Position numbers and translations under genes: made by a program. DNA of 64,000 nt from Gammaproteobacteria bacterium MFB021 (GTDB lineage: Bacteria > Pseudomonadota > Gammaproteobacteria > Pseudomonadales > Halomonadaceae), in the NCBI GenBank assembly GCA_000737985.1, contig JNVT01000066.1, positions 1 through 64,000 on the forward strand. The letters run 5' to 3'. Below the pieces are notes generated by a model. The model did not search any database. It was not told the origin of the DNA and saw only the letters and a list, made by a program, of their open reading frames with translations. Within the stretch, counting starts at the first letter, position 1. The number at the start of each line of letters is the position of its first letter. Shown in pieces: positions 38,132 through 49,014 of the stretch.

Positions 38132-41100
38132 CTAGAGACGATGCTGTTTAAAACTCTCTGCCTGCTCGAACACGCCCTGATAGACCTCGGCATGAGTGAC
38201 CGGAGGGTAGCCATTTTTCGAGAGCAGCATGATGAGCTCGACTCGTAGCGCTGCCTTGATATCTTGACGGTTGTTCCAGTCAGGGTACTTCGCCTTGTCG
38301 TCTACGACCGCCTTGACGCCGGCAGCCAGGGTCCGCAGGCGTTTTTCCTCGTAGGCGAACTGGTACTTCACTGCTACCGCTTTGAGAATGTCGTAAAACG
38401 CTTTCTCTTCGACAGTAATACCCAGCTCTTCAAACGATCCCATTTCCTGCTTGAGCTGTGTCATCAGTTCCAGGAAGCTATCGACCGCCTCCTGGTGAAC
38501 CTCGCTGGTGAAAGCGTCCTCTTCCTTGCGCTCGTTATAGAGTTCAACAAGAGAGCGAAACTTCTTCGAAAACTCGATCGCCTTGTGCTGATTGGTTTTT
38601 TTCAGTTCATTGAGCGCTTTGGCCAGCAACTGTTTCAGCAGTTCGATCTTGGTGTTAGGAAGTTTAATTTTTTCAAGACGCGCCAGGTAATCCTCATCGA
38701 AAATATCGATGGTATCGTCGCTCTCCTCGCCCATCGCAAACACCGCTTCGACGCCATCGGCACGCAGCGCTTCGCTGATCATCTCGCGCACTCTGGCGTT
38801 CATTTGTGCCGTATCCGGCGCCTCACCTTTGGTCAACTTATAGATGATCGAGCGTACCGCTAGATAGAAGTGGATTCGGTCCCGCTCGCTTTGGCTAAGC
38901 TGCTCGCTGCCACAGCAGACGTCATAGGCCGCCTTCAAGCGCTTCACCAGCGCCATGAAACGCTTTTCGCGCTTGCCCACGCTCAACACGAACTCGGCAG
39001 CGCGGTTGAGGCAGTCGAGCTGCGCCAAGGGCTCGCCCTTGAAATAGGCGTGGTCATCGAAGCCGTGCATCAACTTGGCCAGCAGGTCTAGATCATTCTT
39101 GACGGCGATCAGAGAAGTTTGGATATCCTCGAAGCTGGTTTCGTCGGCTTTCGAGAACTGGGCGAGCGCCTGATTCATCTGGCGTTTGATACCAATGTAA
39201 TCAACCACCAGCCCCTTATGCTTATTCGCGTAGTTGCGATTGACCCGTGAAATGGTCTGGATCAGGTTGTGGCGCTGCACGGGCTTGTCGATATAGAGCG
39301 TATCCAGGCTCGGCACATCAAAGCCGGTAAGCCACATATCCACCACGATCGCGATCTTGAAGTTGGATTTTTCCTTCTTGAACTGCTGATCCAGCGTCTT
39401 ACGGTACTCCTTGTTGCCCAGCAAATCGTACAGCGCCTTTTCGTCATCCATGCCGCGCGTCATCACTAGGTTAACCCGAGCCATCGGCTTGAGCTTATCG
39501 CGCTCGGCCGAAGTGGGCTCGCTGCCCTCCTCATGGGCCTTGATCTCGAACCATTCGGGCCGAATCATCTCGATGGCCTGATAGAGCTGCCATGCGATCT
39601 CTCGGCTGCAGGAGACGAACATCGCCTTGCCACACACGGTCGAGCCCTCTTCCAGACGGCGCTCGTAGTGGGCCACGAAATCCTCAGCGAGTACTCGAAT
39701 GCGATCAGGGTCGCCCAGAATCGAGTTCATCGAGGCCATGACCTTCTTGCTCTCCTCGATCTGGTGTTCGTTACTGCCCGCCTTGGCACACTCATCGTAG
39801 TAGTTCTCGATCTCACGCAGCCGGGCATCGTCCAGCGTGACCTTGGCAGCACGGCCCTCGTAGACGATACGCACGGTGATCTCGTCGTTGACCGACTCGC
39901 TCATGGTGTAGCTGTCGACCACCTCACCAAACACATCGAGCGTGGCGTCGATCGGCGTGCCGGTAAAGCCCACGTAAGTGGCGTTGGGCAACGAACGGTG
40001 CAGGTAAAAGGCAAACCCGTAGGCTTTGCGCACGCCCTTCTCGGTGATATGTACCTTCTGATCCAGATTGATCTGGCTACGGTGCGCTTCATCCGAGATA
40101 CACACCACGTTGCTGCGCTCGGTGAGTAGCTTCGTGTCTTCGGTGAACTTGTGAATCGTGGTGAGAAAGACACCGCCACTGCGCCGACCGGCCAGCAGCT
40201 CACGCAGGTGGGCACGGCTTTCCACCTCGACAATGGTGTTGTCGCCTATATAGCCGCGTGCATTGGTGAACTGCCTTGAGAGCTGGTCATCCAGGTCGGT
40301 GCGGTCGGTAATCAGTACGATGGTGGGGCTTTCAAACGCCAGGCTCTTCATCAAACGCCGGGCAAGAAACTGCATGGTATAGCTCTTGCCACAGCCCGTG
40401 GCGCCAAAGTAGGTGCCGCCCTTGCCGTCCCCTTTGGGGCGCTGCGCAGCCATGATGCTGTGATAGAGCTTATTGACCGCGTAGAACTGCGGATAGCGGC
40501 AGACGATCTTCTCTTGCAGCGGGGACTTATCCGGGAAGAAGATAAAGTCGCGTAGCACCAGCCGCAGCCGGTCTTGATCGAACAATCCCTGAATCATTGC
40601 GTGCAGCGAATCGATGCCGTCCTTGCCGGCAGGCTCGAAGCCAGTCATCTTGCGCCAACTATAGAAGAACTCGTAGGCCGCAAAGAGACTGCCCATCCGC
40701 GAGTTCACGCCGTCGCTGATCACACAGAGCGCGTTGAAGACGAAAAGCTGCGGGATATCACGCCGGTAGCGCTGAGCCAGCTGCTTCCAGGCTGCATAAA
40801 TCGAGGTCTGGTGCTCGCCAATCGCGCTTTTGAACTCGAAGACGACCAACGGCAAGCCGTTGATATAGAGAATCGCGTCAGGGATGCGCGTGCTCTCTTT
40901 GCCCGCTATTTTGAGCTGACTAACCAGCGCGTAGCGGTTGGTATCTGTACGATATGCACTGGGCGATTCGGCGACCTGCAACAACGGCTCGACCTCAGGC
41001 CGCGCACCTAGCGCCTCTAGCCCGGTGTCGTCGAAAAGCTGAATGTACAGATCCTTTTGCGCCGGGTCTTCGCGCTTGAGCAGAAACCCATCGGAAAGCC

Positions 41101-41353
41101 ATCGGCAAAAGGTCTTGTTGCTCTCGTACAGATCACCTGCGGATAGGCCTTTCAGGCGCGCGACGATCGACTCGATCTCGTTGGCCGTTATCCCAGCATC
41201 GCGGTAGCGGACGTGCAGAAAAGCGCGCAGATCGTCCTCGATCAGCACATCGTCGGGCGCACGTTCGATGCTCGCCCCTAGCCGATGGGGGTATCCCTGC
41301 TCACCCAGCAGGGCAATAATCGCCGCTTCCAGCTTCGCTTCGGTAAACTTCAT
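38132..41353 (-). CDS. hsdR: Type I restriction enzyme, R (motor/nuclease) subunit
   Basis: Protein of 1073 residues. The N-terminal nuclease domain has the PD-(D/E)XK core in IPDAILYINGLPLVVFEFKSA (D and E-F-K). The SF2 translocase follows: GATGCGKSY (Walker A), CISDEAHRSQ (DEAH box), GFTGTPID and ISRVNRNYANKHKG (motif VI). The C-terminal helical region binds the methylase. I used ATG 41353; an upstream in-frame ATG at 41377 gives only a basic extension. Last gene of the minus-strand unit hsdM-hsdS-accessory-hsdR. Confidence 0.95.
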   Translation of the reverse strand: MKFTEAKLEAAIIALLGEQGYPHRLGASIERAPDDVLIEDDLRAFLHVRYRDAGITANEIESIVARLKGLSAGDLYESNKTFCRWLSDGFLLKREDPAQKDLYIQLFDDTGLEALGARPEVEPLLQVAESPSAYRTDTNRYALVSQLKIAGKESTRIPDAILYINGLPLVVFEFKSAIGEHQTSIYAAWKQLAQRYRRDIPQLFVFNALCVISDGVNSRMGSLFAAYEFFYSWRKMTGFEPAGKDGIDSLHAMIQGLFDQDRLRLVLRDFIFFPDKSPLQEKIVCRYPQFYAVNKLYHSIMAAQRPKGDGKGGTYFGATGCGKSYTMQFLARRLMKSLAFESPTIVLITDRTDLDDQLSRQFTNARGYIGDNTIVEVESRAHLRELLAGRRSGGVFLTTIHKFTEDTKLLTERSNVVCISDEAHRSQINLDQKVHITEKGVRKAYGFAFYLHRSLPNATYVGFTGTPIDATLDVFGEVVDSYTMSESVNDEITVRIVYEGRAAKVTLDDARLREIENYYDECAKAGSNEHQIEESKKVMASMNSILGDPDRIRVLAEDFVAHYERRLEEGSTVCGKAMFVSCSREIAWQLYQAIEMIRPEWFEIKAHEEGSEPTSAERDKLKPMARVNLVMTRGMDDEKALYDLLGNKEYRKTLDQQFKKEKSNFKIAIVVDMWLTGFDVPSLDTLYIDKPVQRHNLIQTISRVNRNYANKHKGLVVDYIGIKRQMNQALAQFSKADETSFEDIQTSLIAVKNDLDLLAKLMHGFDDHAYFKGEPLAQLDCLNRAAEFVLSVGKREKRFMALVKRLKAAYDVCCGSEQLSQSERDRIHFYLAVRSIIYKLTKGEAPDTAQMNARVREMISEALRADGVEAVFAMGEESDDTIDIFDEDYLARLEKIKLPNTKIELLKQLLAKALNELKKTNQHKAIEFSKKFRSLVELYNERKEEDAFTSEVHQEAVDSFLELMTQLKQEMGSFEELGITVEEKAFYDILKAVAVKYQFAYEEKRLRTLAAGVKAVVDDKAKYPDWNNRQDIKAALRVELIMLLSKNGYPPVTHAEVYQGVFEQAESFKQHRL

Positions 41354-41441
41354 ACAGTGGCGCCGTCGTTTTTTCACTCAACATATCATGATCGGCTGAT
41401 AGACGCCTGTCTTGACGCTTGTTCTCAAACCGGGCTTGCCT

Positions 41442-42380
41442 CTATTTGTTCCAAACACTTTTGGTCAACTTACCGGTCTGCTGATAGATGCCCACCTGTT
41501 CGATAAAGTGATAAAAATCGCGGTTCTCCTCGACGATGCGATTGACCGATTGCCAATCCACGGCGAGCTTTTCACGCGCAGGAATGAGAATTTGGCTATC
41601 GAATAGGGACTCCGTATTGAGCAGCAGCACGCCGATACCGTGCAGCGCACAGAGCATCTGAAGTTCCTCTTCGACATCTCCCAGTTCCGTTGCCACTAGG
41701 TAACCAAAGTGCGCCCAGCTAGAGTTGGAGACGGCCTGAAAGAAACATTGGCGCACGTTGCCGGGCAGGAGCGCTTTCTTTACCTCGAACGACCACAGCC
41801 GTATCGCGCTGTCGCTGCCGTGGCGCACACAGTCACGCACGGCCTGATGCCACCCTTTATCGATCGGCTGTAGCGCGACGATATCCGGGTGCAGCCACTG
41901 ATTACCGTTTTTGCCTTTGCTGTTCTTGGAGGTCTTCTCGTCGATGCGCTGGCACTGCAAGCCCAGTTCCTGATGGAGGAAATCGATCAGCAGCGGATAG
42001 AGCGCTTGCTCGCTCAGCGTCTCTTCAAGGCTTGGCGAAGGCGCGGCCACCGGGGCAGGCTCAGGCACCGGCGCCTCCGCCAGCGCTTCGACTGCCTCCG
42101 GTTGTGGCTCCCAGTAGTAAAGGCGCGGGCGCGGTTTGTCGCGGGTCGCCACATTGGCACACAATTGCTTGGCTTTTACCGTGCGATCGCCGCCAATTTC
42201 AGCCGCGACCTGAGCAATCAGCTTTTCCTCGGTGGCATAATTCGGGTTCTGCTGCTTCTGCGCCATCGCCTCTGGATAGCGCTCGAGAAATTTCAACGCC
42301 AGCTCTCGTGCCGTAAATTTCTGATCGGGGCAGGCCTTGAGTGTCTCGATGATCATCTGAGCGCGGGTGGGCTGGCTCAT
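41442..42380 (-). CDS. HrgA/COG2958-like accessory protein with PD-(D/E)XK-like core
   Basis: Protein of 312 residues within the hsd operon. Residues 1-~70 (RAQMIIETLKACPDQKFTA) resemble a HARE-HTH/winged-helix segment. A Pro/Ala/Glu-rich linker follows (~100-118), then a domain with HPDIVAL (D166) and WSFEVKK (E199, K201), the spacing and motif of a PD-(D/E)XK nuclease, followed by QCFFQAVSNSSWAHFGYLVA. The likeness to the HrgA/COG2958 family is from memory. Its ATG overlaps the hsdS stop by four bases and hsdR follows 88 bp on, so it is made together with the restriction enzyme. Function not known. Confidence 0.6.
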   Translation of the reverse strand: MSQPTRAQMIIETLKACPDQKFTARELALKFLERYPEAMAQKQQNPNYATEEKLIAQVAAEIGGDRTVKAKQLCANVATRDKPRPRLYYWEPQPEAVEALAEAPVPEPAPVAAPSPSLEETLSEQALYPLLIDFLHQELGLQCQRIDEKTSKNSKGKNGNQWLHPDIVALQPIDKGWHQAVRDCVRHGSDSAIRLWSFEVKKALLPGNVRQCFFQAVSNSSWAHFGYLVATELGDVEEELQMLCALHGIGVLLLNTESLFDSQILIPAREKLAVDWQSVNRIVEENRDFYHFIEQVGIYQQTGKLTKSVWNK

Positions 42381-43705
42381 GCGGGTTCGACCTCCAGGGC
42401 GGCTTCGACGCCAGCTTCGGCCTCCGGCAGTTGGAGTTCGCCGGAGAGGAGTTTGGGGAGGAGAGTGTCGCGGAGTTGAGCCAAGTTGACGGATTGCTCG
42501 ATGTTTTTGACTTGTTTATCTTTCATTGGCTCTACGTACTCTGAAAATGCACGCATTGCCTCAGAGTTAGGCAGCAATACATCTGCTACTGCCACTTTTT
42601 TAGGTTGGGCACGCTGCCTTGAACCTGTAGTTCCCGTAACACTATTTAGGATTTCATTTTGCACTAAGTCAGATTTTAGAAGAAAATATATAAACGCTCT
42701 ACTCTCGCCATCCTTGGGCACAAACGGCATAAACTCTGTAGAGCAAATAGCCGCTTCCTTATCGCAGGGAGAAACCCACCAAACACGCTGTGTACCCGGA
42801 TTTAGCTTCGAGACCAGAATAGCTTTCGCATCGACCTTATACTTCCCGCTCTTTATTGACTCGCCTGCATCAAAGGAGGGCCTTTGAGATGAATCAAAGG
42901 CTGGAATACTGTAATGCTCAAACTCCTTTCCTGGCTCTTTTCCAGGATTAATTGAAGTCGTATCAAGAGCTGCCAACTGACTCAGTTTTCCAGCCTTCCA
43001 CCCCACCGGCACCCACCCCAGCACTTCATTCTCCTCGAAGCTATCCGGAAAGAGTCGTCGTGTCTCGGCGGGAAGGCGTGCGGGAGCCTTTTCACTGCCC
43101 GCCGCCCACATCGCCTGCCGATGTGCGGCGCGCTCGGCCAGCGGTTCGGGAATAGGGTTGCCCGCTTCCAGCGCGTTATCGATCACCGGATCGAAATCGA
43201 CGAACCAGCTTTTGAACAGGGCCTGGGCCATCTGTTCGAGGGTTTGGTTGATTTGGGTGTTGAGGGTTCTTTTTTTATCCAAATCAGATAAAAATTTAGC
43301 AATCCCCTCTTGAACTTTAGTACTTTCAGGAACTTTCACCCAAGCGGTATGAAGATGATTTCTATTTACTCCGGGCACTGCCGCCTTATCACTATACTGC
43401 AAAAAATCGAGCGTCTTTAAAAAATAATAAACGAACTCAGGGTGATTCCCCTTAAAGTCCTTCACATACAACGTTGTGTTCAAAGGCCAAAAATCGCGCT
43501 CTGAATAGAAAACCTTTCCAATAGTTCCATATCGGCCCGTAACCACACCTGGCCCTTTTACCTTCCCCTCAGAATGAAAGCCACTTGGGCCAGATGATGA
43601 TATAACTTTATAATCGCCTTCTTTGCGATCTTTATGTGGAAGATCGTAACCCCTTTTCAACTCCAAAAAGTCGCCTAGTTGGATGTCTGACCACTCAAAG
43701 TTCAT
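42377..43705 (-). CDS. hsdS: Type I restriction-modification specificity subunit
   Basis: Protein of 442 residues with two target-recognition domains. TRD1 covers ~1-130 (IQLGDFLELKRGYDLP) and ends in the conserved spacer helix region around LNTQINQTLEQMAQALFKSWFVDFDPV. TRD2 covers ~225-390, followed by the second helix (NLAQLRDTLLPKLLSGEL). It picks the bipartite DNA target for HsdM/HsdR. The DNA coding both TRDs is clearly more AT-rich than the spacer, as expected from exchanged TRDs. It overlaps hsdM by 11 bases. Confidence 0.93.
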   Translation of the reverse strand: MNFEWSDIQLGDFLELKRGYDLPHKDRKEGDYKVISSSGPSGFHSEGKVKGPGVVTGRYGTIGKVFYSERDFWPLNTTLYVKDFKGNHPEFVYYFLKTLDFLQYSDKAAVPGVNRNHLHTAWVKVPESTKVQEGIAKFLSDLDKKRTLNTQINQTLEQMAQALFKSWFVDFDPVIDNALEAGNPIPEPLAERAAHRQAMWAAGSEKAPARLPAETRRLFPDSFEENEVLGWVPVGWKAGKLSQLAALDTTSINPGKEPGKEFEHYSIPAFDSSQRPSFDAGESIKSGKYKVDAKAILVSKLNPGTQRVWWVSPCDKEAAICSTEFMPFVPKDGESRAFIYFLLKSDLVQNEILNSVTGTTGSRQRAQPKKVAVADVLLPNSEAMRAFSEYVEPMKDKQVKNIEQSVNLAQLRDTLLPKLLSGELQLPEAEAGVEAALEVEPA

Positions 43706-45266
43706 AACCCAACCCCGCCAGATTCTTTCTGATCTGCTTTTCCAGCACCGCCGATTCAGCCAACTGCTCGCTTAGCTTGGTCGTCAGTTCGCTCATCTTG
43801 GTCTCGAATGGAATGCCGTCGTCTTCGATCTCGGTAGCACCCACGTAGCGCCCAGGTGTCAGCACAAAATCGTGGCTTTTGATTTCATCAAAACTCGCGC
43901 TTTTGCAGAAACCGGCGATATCTTCATAAGCCACAGCTTCCGGCTGGCCGCGCCAAGCGTGGAAGGTGCGGGCGATGATGGCGATATCGTCGTCGGTCAG
44001 GTCTTTCTGCTTACGGCTGATCATGCTGCCCATCTGGCGGGCATCGATGAACAGCGTTTCATCTTCGCGGTCGCGGTAGCCTTTCGCAGCGTTGGCTTTC
44101 TTGCTGTTGGTCAGAAACCACAGGCAGACCGGAATCTGGGTGGTAAAGAAGAGCTGGCCCGGCAGCGCAATCATGCACTCCACCAGGTCATCCTCGATGA
44201 GCTGCTGGCGAATCTTGCCCTCGCCGCTGGTACTCGAGCTCATTGAGCCGTTGGCCATTACGAAGCCCGCCGCACCCTGGTGGCTCAGCTTCGAGAGCAT
44301 GTGCAAAATCCAGGCGTAGTTGGCGTTGCCGGTGGGCGGCACGTCGTAGTCGGCCCAGCGCGGGTCATCGGTCAGCTCGGCCGCCGCCCGCCACTGGCTC
44401 TGGTTGAAAGGCGGGTTGGCCATGATGAAGTCGGCCTTCAAATCCGGGTGCTGGTCGCGGAAGAAGGTATCTGCCGCTGCCTCGCCCAGGTTGCCGGAGA
44501 TGCCACGAATCGCCAGGTTCATCTTGGCCAGCTTGCGGGTGGTGTTGGCGTACTCCTGCCCGTAGATCGAGACTTCCCGGCGGCTACCTTCGTGGGCCTC
44601 GATAAACTTGAGCGACTGCACGAACATGCCGCCCGAGCCACAGCAGGGGTCATAAATCTTGCCCTGGTAAGGTTCGAGCATTTCGACGAGCAGCGTCACC
44701 ACGCTTTTGGGGGTATAGAATTCGCCGCCGCGCTGGCCCTCATTGGCTGCAAACTTGCCCAGGAAGTACTCGTAGACACGGCCAACGATATCTTCCTCGC
44801 TCTGGCCCTGCTCTTCGGTCACCGTGTCGATGTCGTTGATGGTGTCGATCAACGAGCCGAGCTTGCCAGCACTGAGATCCAGCCGCGAGAAGTAGTTATC
44901 CGGTAAGGCGCCAGCCAGCGAGGCGTTGTTCTTCTCCACCGTGCTCATGGCGGTGTCGATCACCAGCGCCAGATTGTCCTGCTTGGCGTGTTTTTGGATG
45001 TGGCTCCAGCGCGCCTCTTCCGGCAGGTAGAAGACGTTGTCCTTGGCGTAGAAATCCACCATGTCGACGTATTCCGCGCCAAACTCCTGAACGATTTTCT
45101 TCTGCTGCTGCTCGAACTTATCGCTGATGAACTTCAAAAAGATCAGGCTCAGCACCACGTGCTTGTATTCCGCCGACTCCACGCTACCGCGAAGCTTGTT
45201 GGCGCTGTCCCATAGGGACTCCTCGAAGCCTTTGACAGCTCCCTTTTTTGCCTGCACTTTTGCCAT
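43695..45266 (-). CDS. hsdM: Type I restriction-modification DNA methyltransferase
   Basis: N6-adenine methylase subunit of 523 residues. The N-terminal helical domain is ESLWDSANKLRGSVESAEYKHVVLSLIFLKF (split over its helices), then GGEFYTPKSVVTLLVEML, SAM motif DPCCGSGGMFVQ and catalytic NPPF (FIMANPPFNQSQW). I used ATG 45266, where the family sequence begins. First gene of the hsd unit; a plausible promoter lies about 60 bp upstream. Confidence 0.95.
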   Translation of the reverse strand: MAKVQAKKGAVKGFEESLWDSANKLRGSVESAEYKHVVLSLIFLKFISDKFEQQQKKIVQEFGAEYVDMVDFYAKDNVFYLPEEARWSHIQKHAKQDNLALVIDTAMSTVEKNNASLAGALPDNYFSRLDLSAGKLGSLIDTINDIDTVTEEQGQSEEDIVGRVYEYFLGKFAANEGQRGGEFYTPKSVVTLLVEMLEPYQGKIYDPCCGSGGMFVQSLKFIEAHEGSRREVSIYGQEYANTTRKLAKMNLAIRGISGNLGEAAADTFFRDQHPDLKADFIMANPPFNQSQWRAAAELTDDPRWADYDVPPTGNANYAWILHMLSKLSHQGAAGFVMANGSMSSSTSGEGKIRQQLIEDDLVECMIALPGQLFFTTQIPVCLWFLTNSKKANAAKGYRDREDETLFIDARQMGSMISRKQKDLTDDDIAIIARTFHAWRGQPEAVAYEDIAGFCKSASFDEIKSHDFVLTPGRYVGATEIEDDGIPFETKMSELTTKLSEQLAESAVLEKQIRKNLAGLGYEL

Positions 45267-45302
45267 GCCGATCACTGCCTTCTGAATAAATGCGCCCGGC
45301 AC

Positions 45303-45672
45303 TGACGCCGGGCAAATGCCGCCCAGTATAACGAAGATGCATGGAAGCTTGTCAGTCGCGGCCGGGACTCACCCTTTTTTGGGCTGGGAGGTGCGGCCGC
45401 CATCCCGGCCCTAGATGCCTCGATAGGGGCTCGTGCCCTCAACCATGCTGTGATTCGACATGGCGCACTCTGGTGCACTGGGTGCGCAAAAGAGTGCGTC
45501 AGGCTGCAACAGGACGTCAAATTCCCCGCCGCTCAGCGAGTGATTAAATGCGTGGCGACGCCTCGATGCCGTCCACAACGACACGCTTCACGACGGCTCG
45601 TCCGCGATCACACGTTCCCCAACGACTCGTTCACGACACTCGTTCACAACAACACAAGAGCGGAGACAACGC
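45303..45672. other. Intergenic region between hsdM and alanine symporter gene
   Basis: About 370 bp between divergent genes. It contains a candidate hsdM promoter (45325-45355) and an 8-base inverted repeat CGCACTCT/AGAGTGCG in 45460-45500. I looked for a glycine riboswitch, common before such symporters, and see none. Confidence 0.5.
45325..45355 (-). promoter_or_regulatory. Candidate promoter of hsdM operon
   Basis: On the minus strand CTGACA (45355-45350) and TATACT (45330-45325) are separated by 19 bases, slightly long for sigma-70. The TATACT hexamer is near-consensus and lies about 60 bp before hsdM. Confidence 0.4.
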
Positions 45673-47145
<1,473 letters not shown>

Positions 47146-47156
47146 GCCCCTAGATC

Positions 47157-47181
47157 ACGGCCCCGCACCCCGCGGGGCCGT
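47157..47181. terminator. Bidirectional hairpin between symporter and FAD dehydrogenase
   Basis: ACGGCCCCGC (47157-47166) pairs perfectly with GCGGGGCCGT (47172-47181), 5-base loop, between two convergent genes. Confidence 0.7.
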
Positions 47182-47206
47182 CTCTCCCGGCGCCCCGGCC
47201 AGCGCC

Positions 47207-48625
47207 CTACACCAGCTTGCCGGGGTTCATGATGCCCAGCGGATCGAGTGCGGCCTTGAGACTGCGCATCACCGCCCAACCCTCGCCATGTTCGGCCTCC
47301 ATATAGGCGCGCTTGCCGCTGCCGATGCCATGTTCGCCGGTACAGGTGCCGCCGGCGGCGAGCGCGCGTTCGATCAGGCGTCGGTTGAAGGCCGCCAGCG
47401 TTTCGAGTTCTTCGGGACTCTCCCGATCCACCGCCACGACCAGATGGAAATTGCCGTCGCCGACATGGCCGAGCAGCGGCGCAATCAGGCCGCTGGCGGC
47501 CACGTCAGCCTGGGTCGCGTCGATACAGGCGGCGAGCTCGGAAATCGGCACGCAGATATCGGTGGCCAGGAACTCCGCCCCCGGACGCAGCGCCTTGGCT
47601 GCGTAGGCCGCGTCGTGGCGTGCCTGCCATAGGACGCTGCGTTCCTCCTCTCGGGTCGCCCAGGCGAAGTCGCTGCCGCCGAACTCCTGACACAGCGCGG
47701 CCATGCTCTCCGCCTGCTCCTTCACGCCCGCGTGGGTACCGTGAAATTCGAGGAACAGGGTCGGCTTTTCGGCATAGTCGAGGTGCGAGAAACGGTTGAC
47801 CGCGCGCATGGCGAGCGCGTCCATCAGTTCGATACGTGCCATGGGAATGCCGTACTGAATCGAGGCGATCACGGTATCCACCGCCCCAGCGACATTCTCG
47901 AACGCCACCGTGGCGCTGGAAACCGCCTCGGGCAGGCCGTGCAGCCTGACGGTCAGCTCGGTGATGATACCGAGCGTGCCTTCGGCGCCGATCATCAAAT
48001 GGGTCAGGTCGTAGCCGGAGGCGGACTTGCGCGCCCGGCTGCCGGTCTTGACGATACGCCCGTCCGGCATCACCACCGTCATCGCCAGCACGTTCTCGCG
48101 TATGGTGCCGTAGCGTACTGTGTTGGTGCCGCTGGCCCGGGTCGAAGCCATGCCGCCCATGCTCGCATCCGCCCCTGGGTCGACGGAGAAGAACAGGCCA
48201 CTGGCGCGCAGGTGCGTGTTGAGCTGGGTTCGGGTCACGCCGGGCTGGACGGTGGCGTCCATGTCTTCGGGGCGCACGGCGAGAATCGCATTCATCGCCG
48301 AGAGATCGACGCACAGCCCGCCGTGCTCGGCGATCACCTGGCCTTCGATCGAGGTGCCGACCCCGTAGGGGATCACCGGTACCCGGTGGCGGGCGCAGGC
48401 GGTGACGACCGCGGCCACCTCTTCGGTGGTGTGGGGAAAACAGACCGCATCCGGCGCCTCCGGGTGATGCCAGGACTCATCATGACCGTGCTGATCGCAC
48501 ACGCCGCGGGCGGTAGTGATCCGCTCGCCGAGTCGCGGCGCGAGTTCACCGATCAGCGCCTTGAGCGCGACCTCCGAGGGCCGCGGTGGCAGAGCAAGCG
48601 AAGGGGAAACGGTAGCAGGGGTCAT
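47207..48625 (-). CDS. FAD-binding oxidoreductase, D-lactate dehydrogenase/GlcD type
   Basis: Flavoenzyme of 472 residues of the VAO/GlcD family. The FAD domain has RVPVIPYGVGTSIEGQV, PGADASMGGMASTRASGTNTVRYG and GSRARKSASGYDLTHLMIGAEGTLGIITE; the C-terminal domain ends in LGHVGDGNFHLV (metal/substrate His), CTGEHGIGSGKRAYMEAEHG and LDPLGIMNPGKLV. This matches cytochrome-type D-lactate or D-2-hydroxyacid dehydrogenases. I used ATG 48625 with GAGG upstream. Electron acceptor unknown. Confidence 0.88.
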   Translation of the reverse strand: MTPATVSPSLALPPRPSEVALKALIGELAPRLGERITTARGVCDQHGHDESWHHPEAPDAVCFPHTTEEVAAVVTACARHRVPVIPYGVGTSIEGQVIAEHGGLCVDLSAMNAILAVRPEDMDATVQPGVTRTQLNTHLRASGLFFSVDPGADASMGGMASTRASGTNTVRYGTIRENVLAMTVVMPDGRIVKTGSRARKSASGYDLTHLMIGAEGTLGIITELTVRLHGLPEAVSSATVAFENVAGAVDTVIASIQYGIPMARIELMDALAMRAVNRFSHLDYAEKPTLFLEFHGTHAGVKEQAESMAALCQEFGGSDFAWATREEERSVLWQARHDAAYAAKALRPGAEFLATDICVPISELAACIDATQADVAASGLIAPLLGHVGDGNFHLVVAVDRESPEELETLAAFNRRLIERALAAGGTCTGEHGIGSGKRAYMEAEHGEGWAVMRSLKAALDPLGIMNPGKLV

Positions 48626-49014
48626 GGCGAAACCTCGTGAGTGCATCGGTACCGTGCCGACGGTGAGCAGGCTATCGGTTGTGCCACTAGCATACCCAAC
48701 CGTGGGCGGTGGGGGGCAATCACAGGGCTCGGTTGGCAATGTTCCCTGCCCGATGTCTCAGGTGGCCGGCACTCGCCGATACCGGCAGCCAATGGCATCA
48801 TCGGCCGCTCGAGGGCAGCGGATGCGCGCCCACCGGGCGACCGCCGCCAACCACGGCTGAGCGCCCCCCATGACGGCCCCGCCCCCAACGATCCTCCTCG
48901 GCGGTCTCATCCATCTAGGGCCATCAAAGCGGGGCCGTCAAAGCGGGGCCTTGTCGCACCAACCCGGCTACACTGGCTCTCGCCGCAGCCCGCGGTGGAT
49001 GCCCGAGAGCCCCC
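48626..49014. other. Intergenic region with small duplicated debris
   Basis: About 390 bp before the MFS gene, with no intact gene. It holds the symporter-tail remnant (48825-48882), a direct repeat TCAAAGCGGGGCC (twice around 48924-48950), and an inverted repeat GACGGCCCCGC/GCGGGGCCGTC (48872-48882, 48929-48939). Confidence 0.5.
48825..48882 (+). pseudogene. Remnant of an AGCS symporter 3' end with terminator arm
   Basis: Reads RAHRATAANHG-stop followed by GACGGCCCCGC. The intact symporter ends RAHRTLGNTPATSRG-stop followed by CACGGCCCCGC. The shared order of coding tail, stop and terminator arm suggests a decayed duplicate. The match is short. Confidence 0.4.

Noticed and set aside
45460-45500. 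Possible glycine riboswitch before the alanine/glycine symporter
   Set aside because: There is an 8-base inverted repeat, but none of the conserved glycine-aptamer core sequences is visible.
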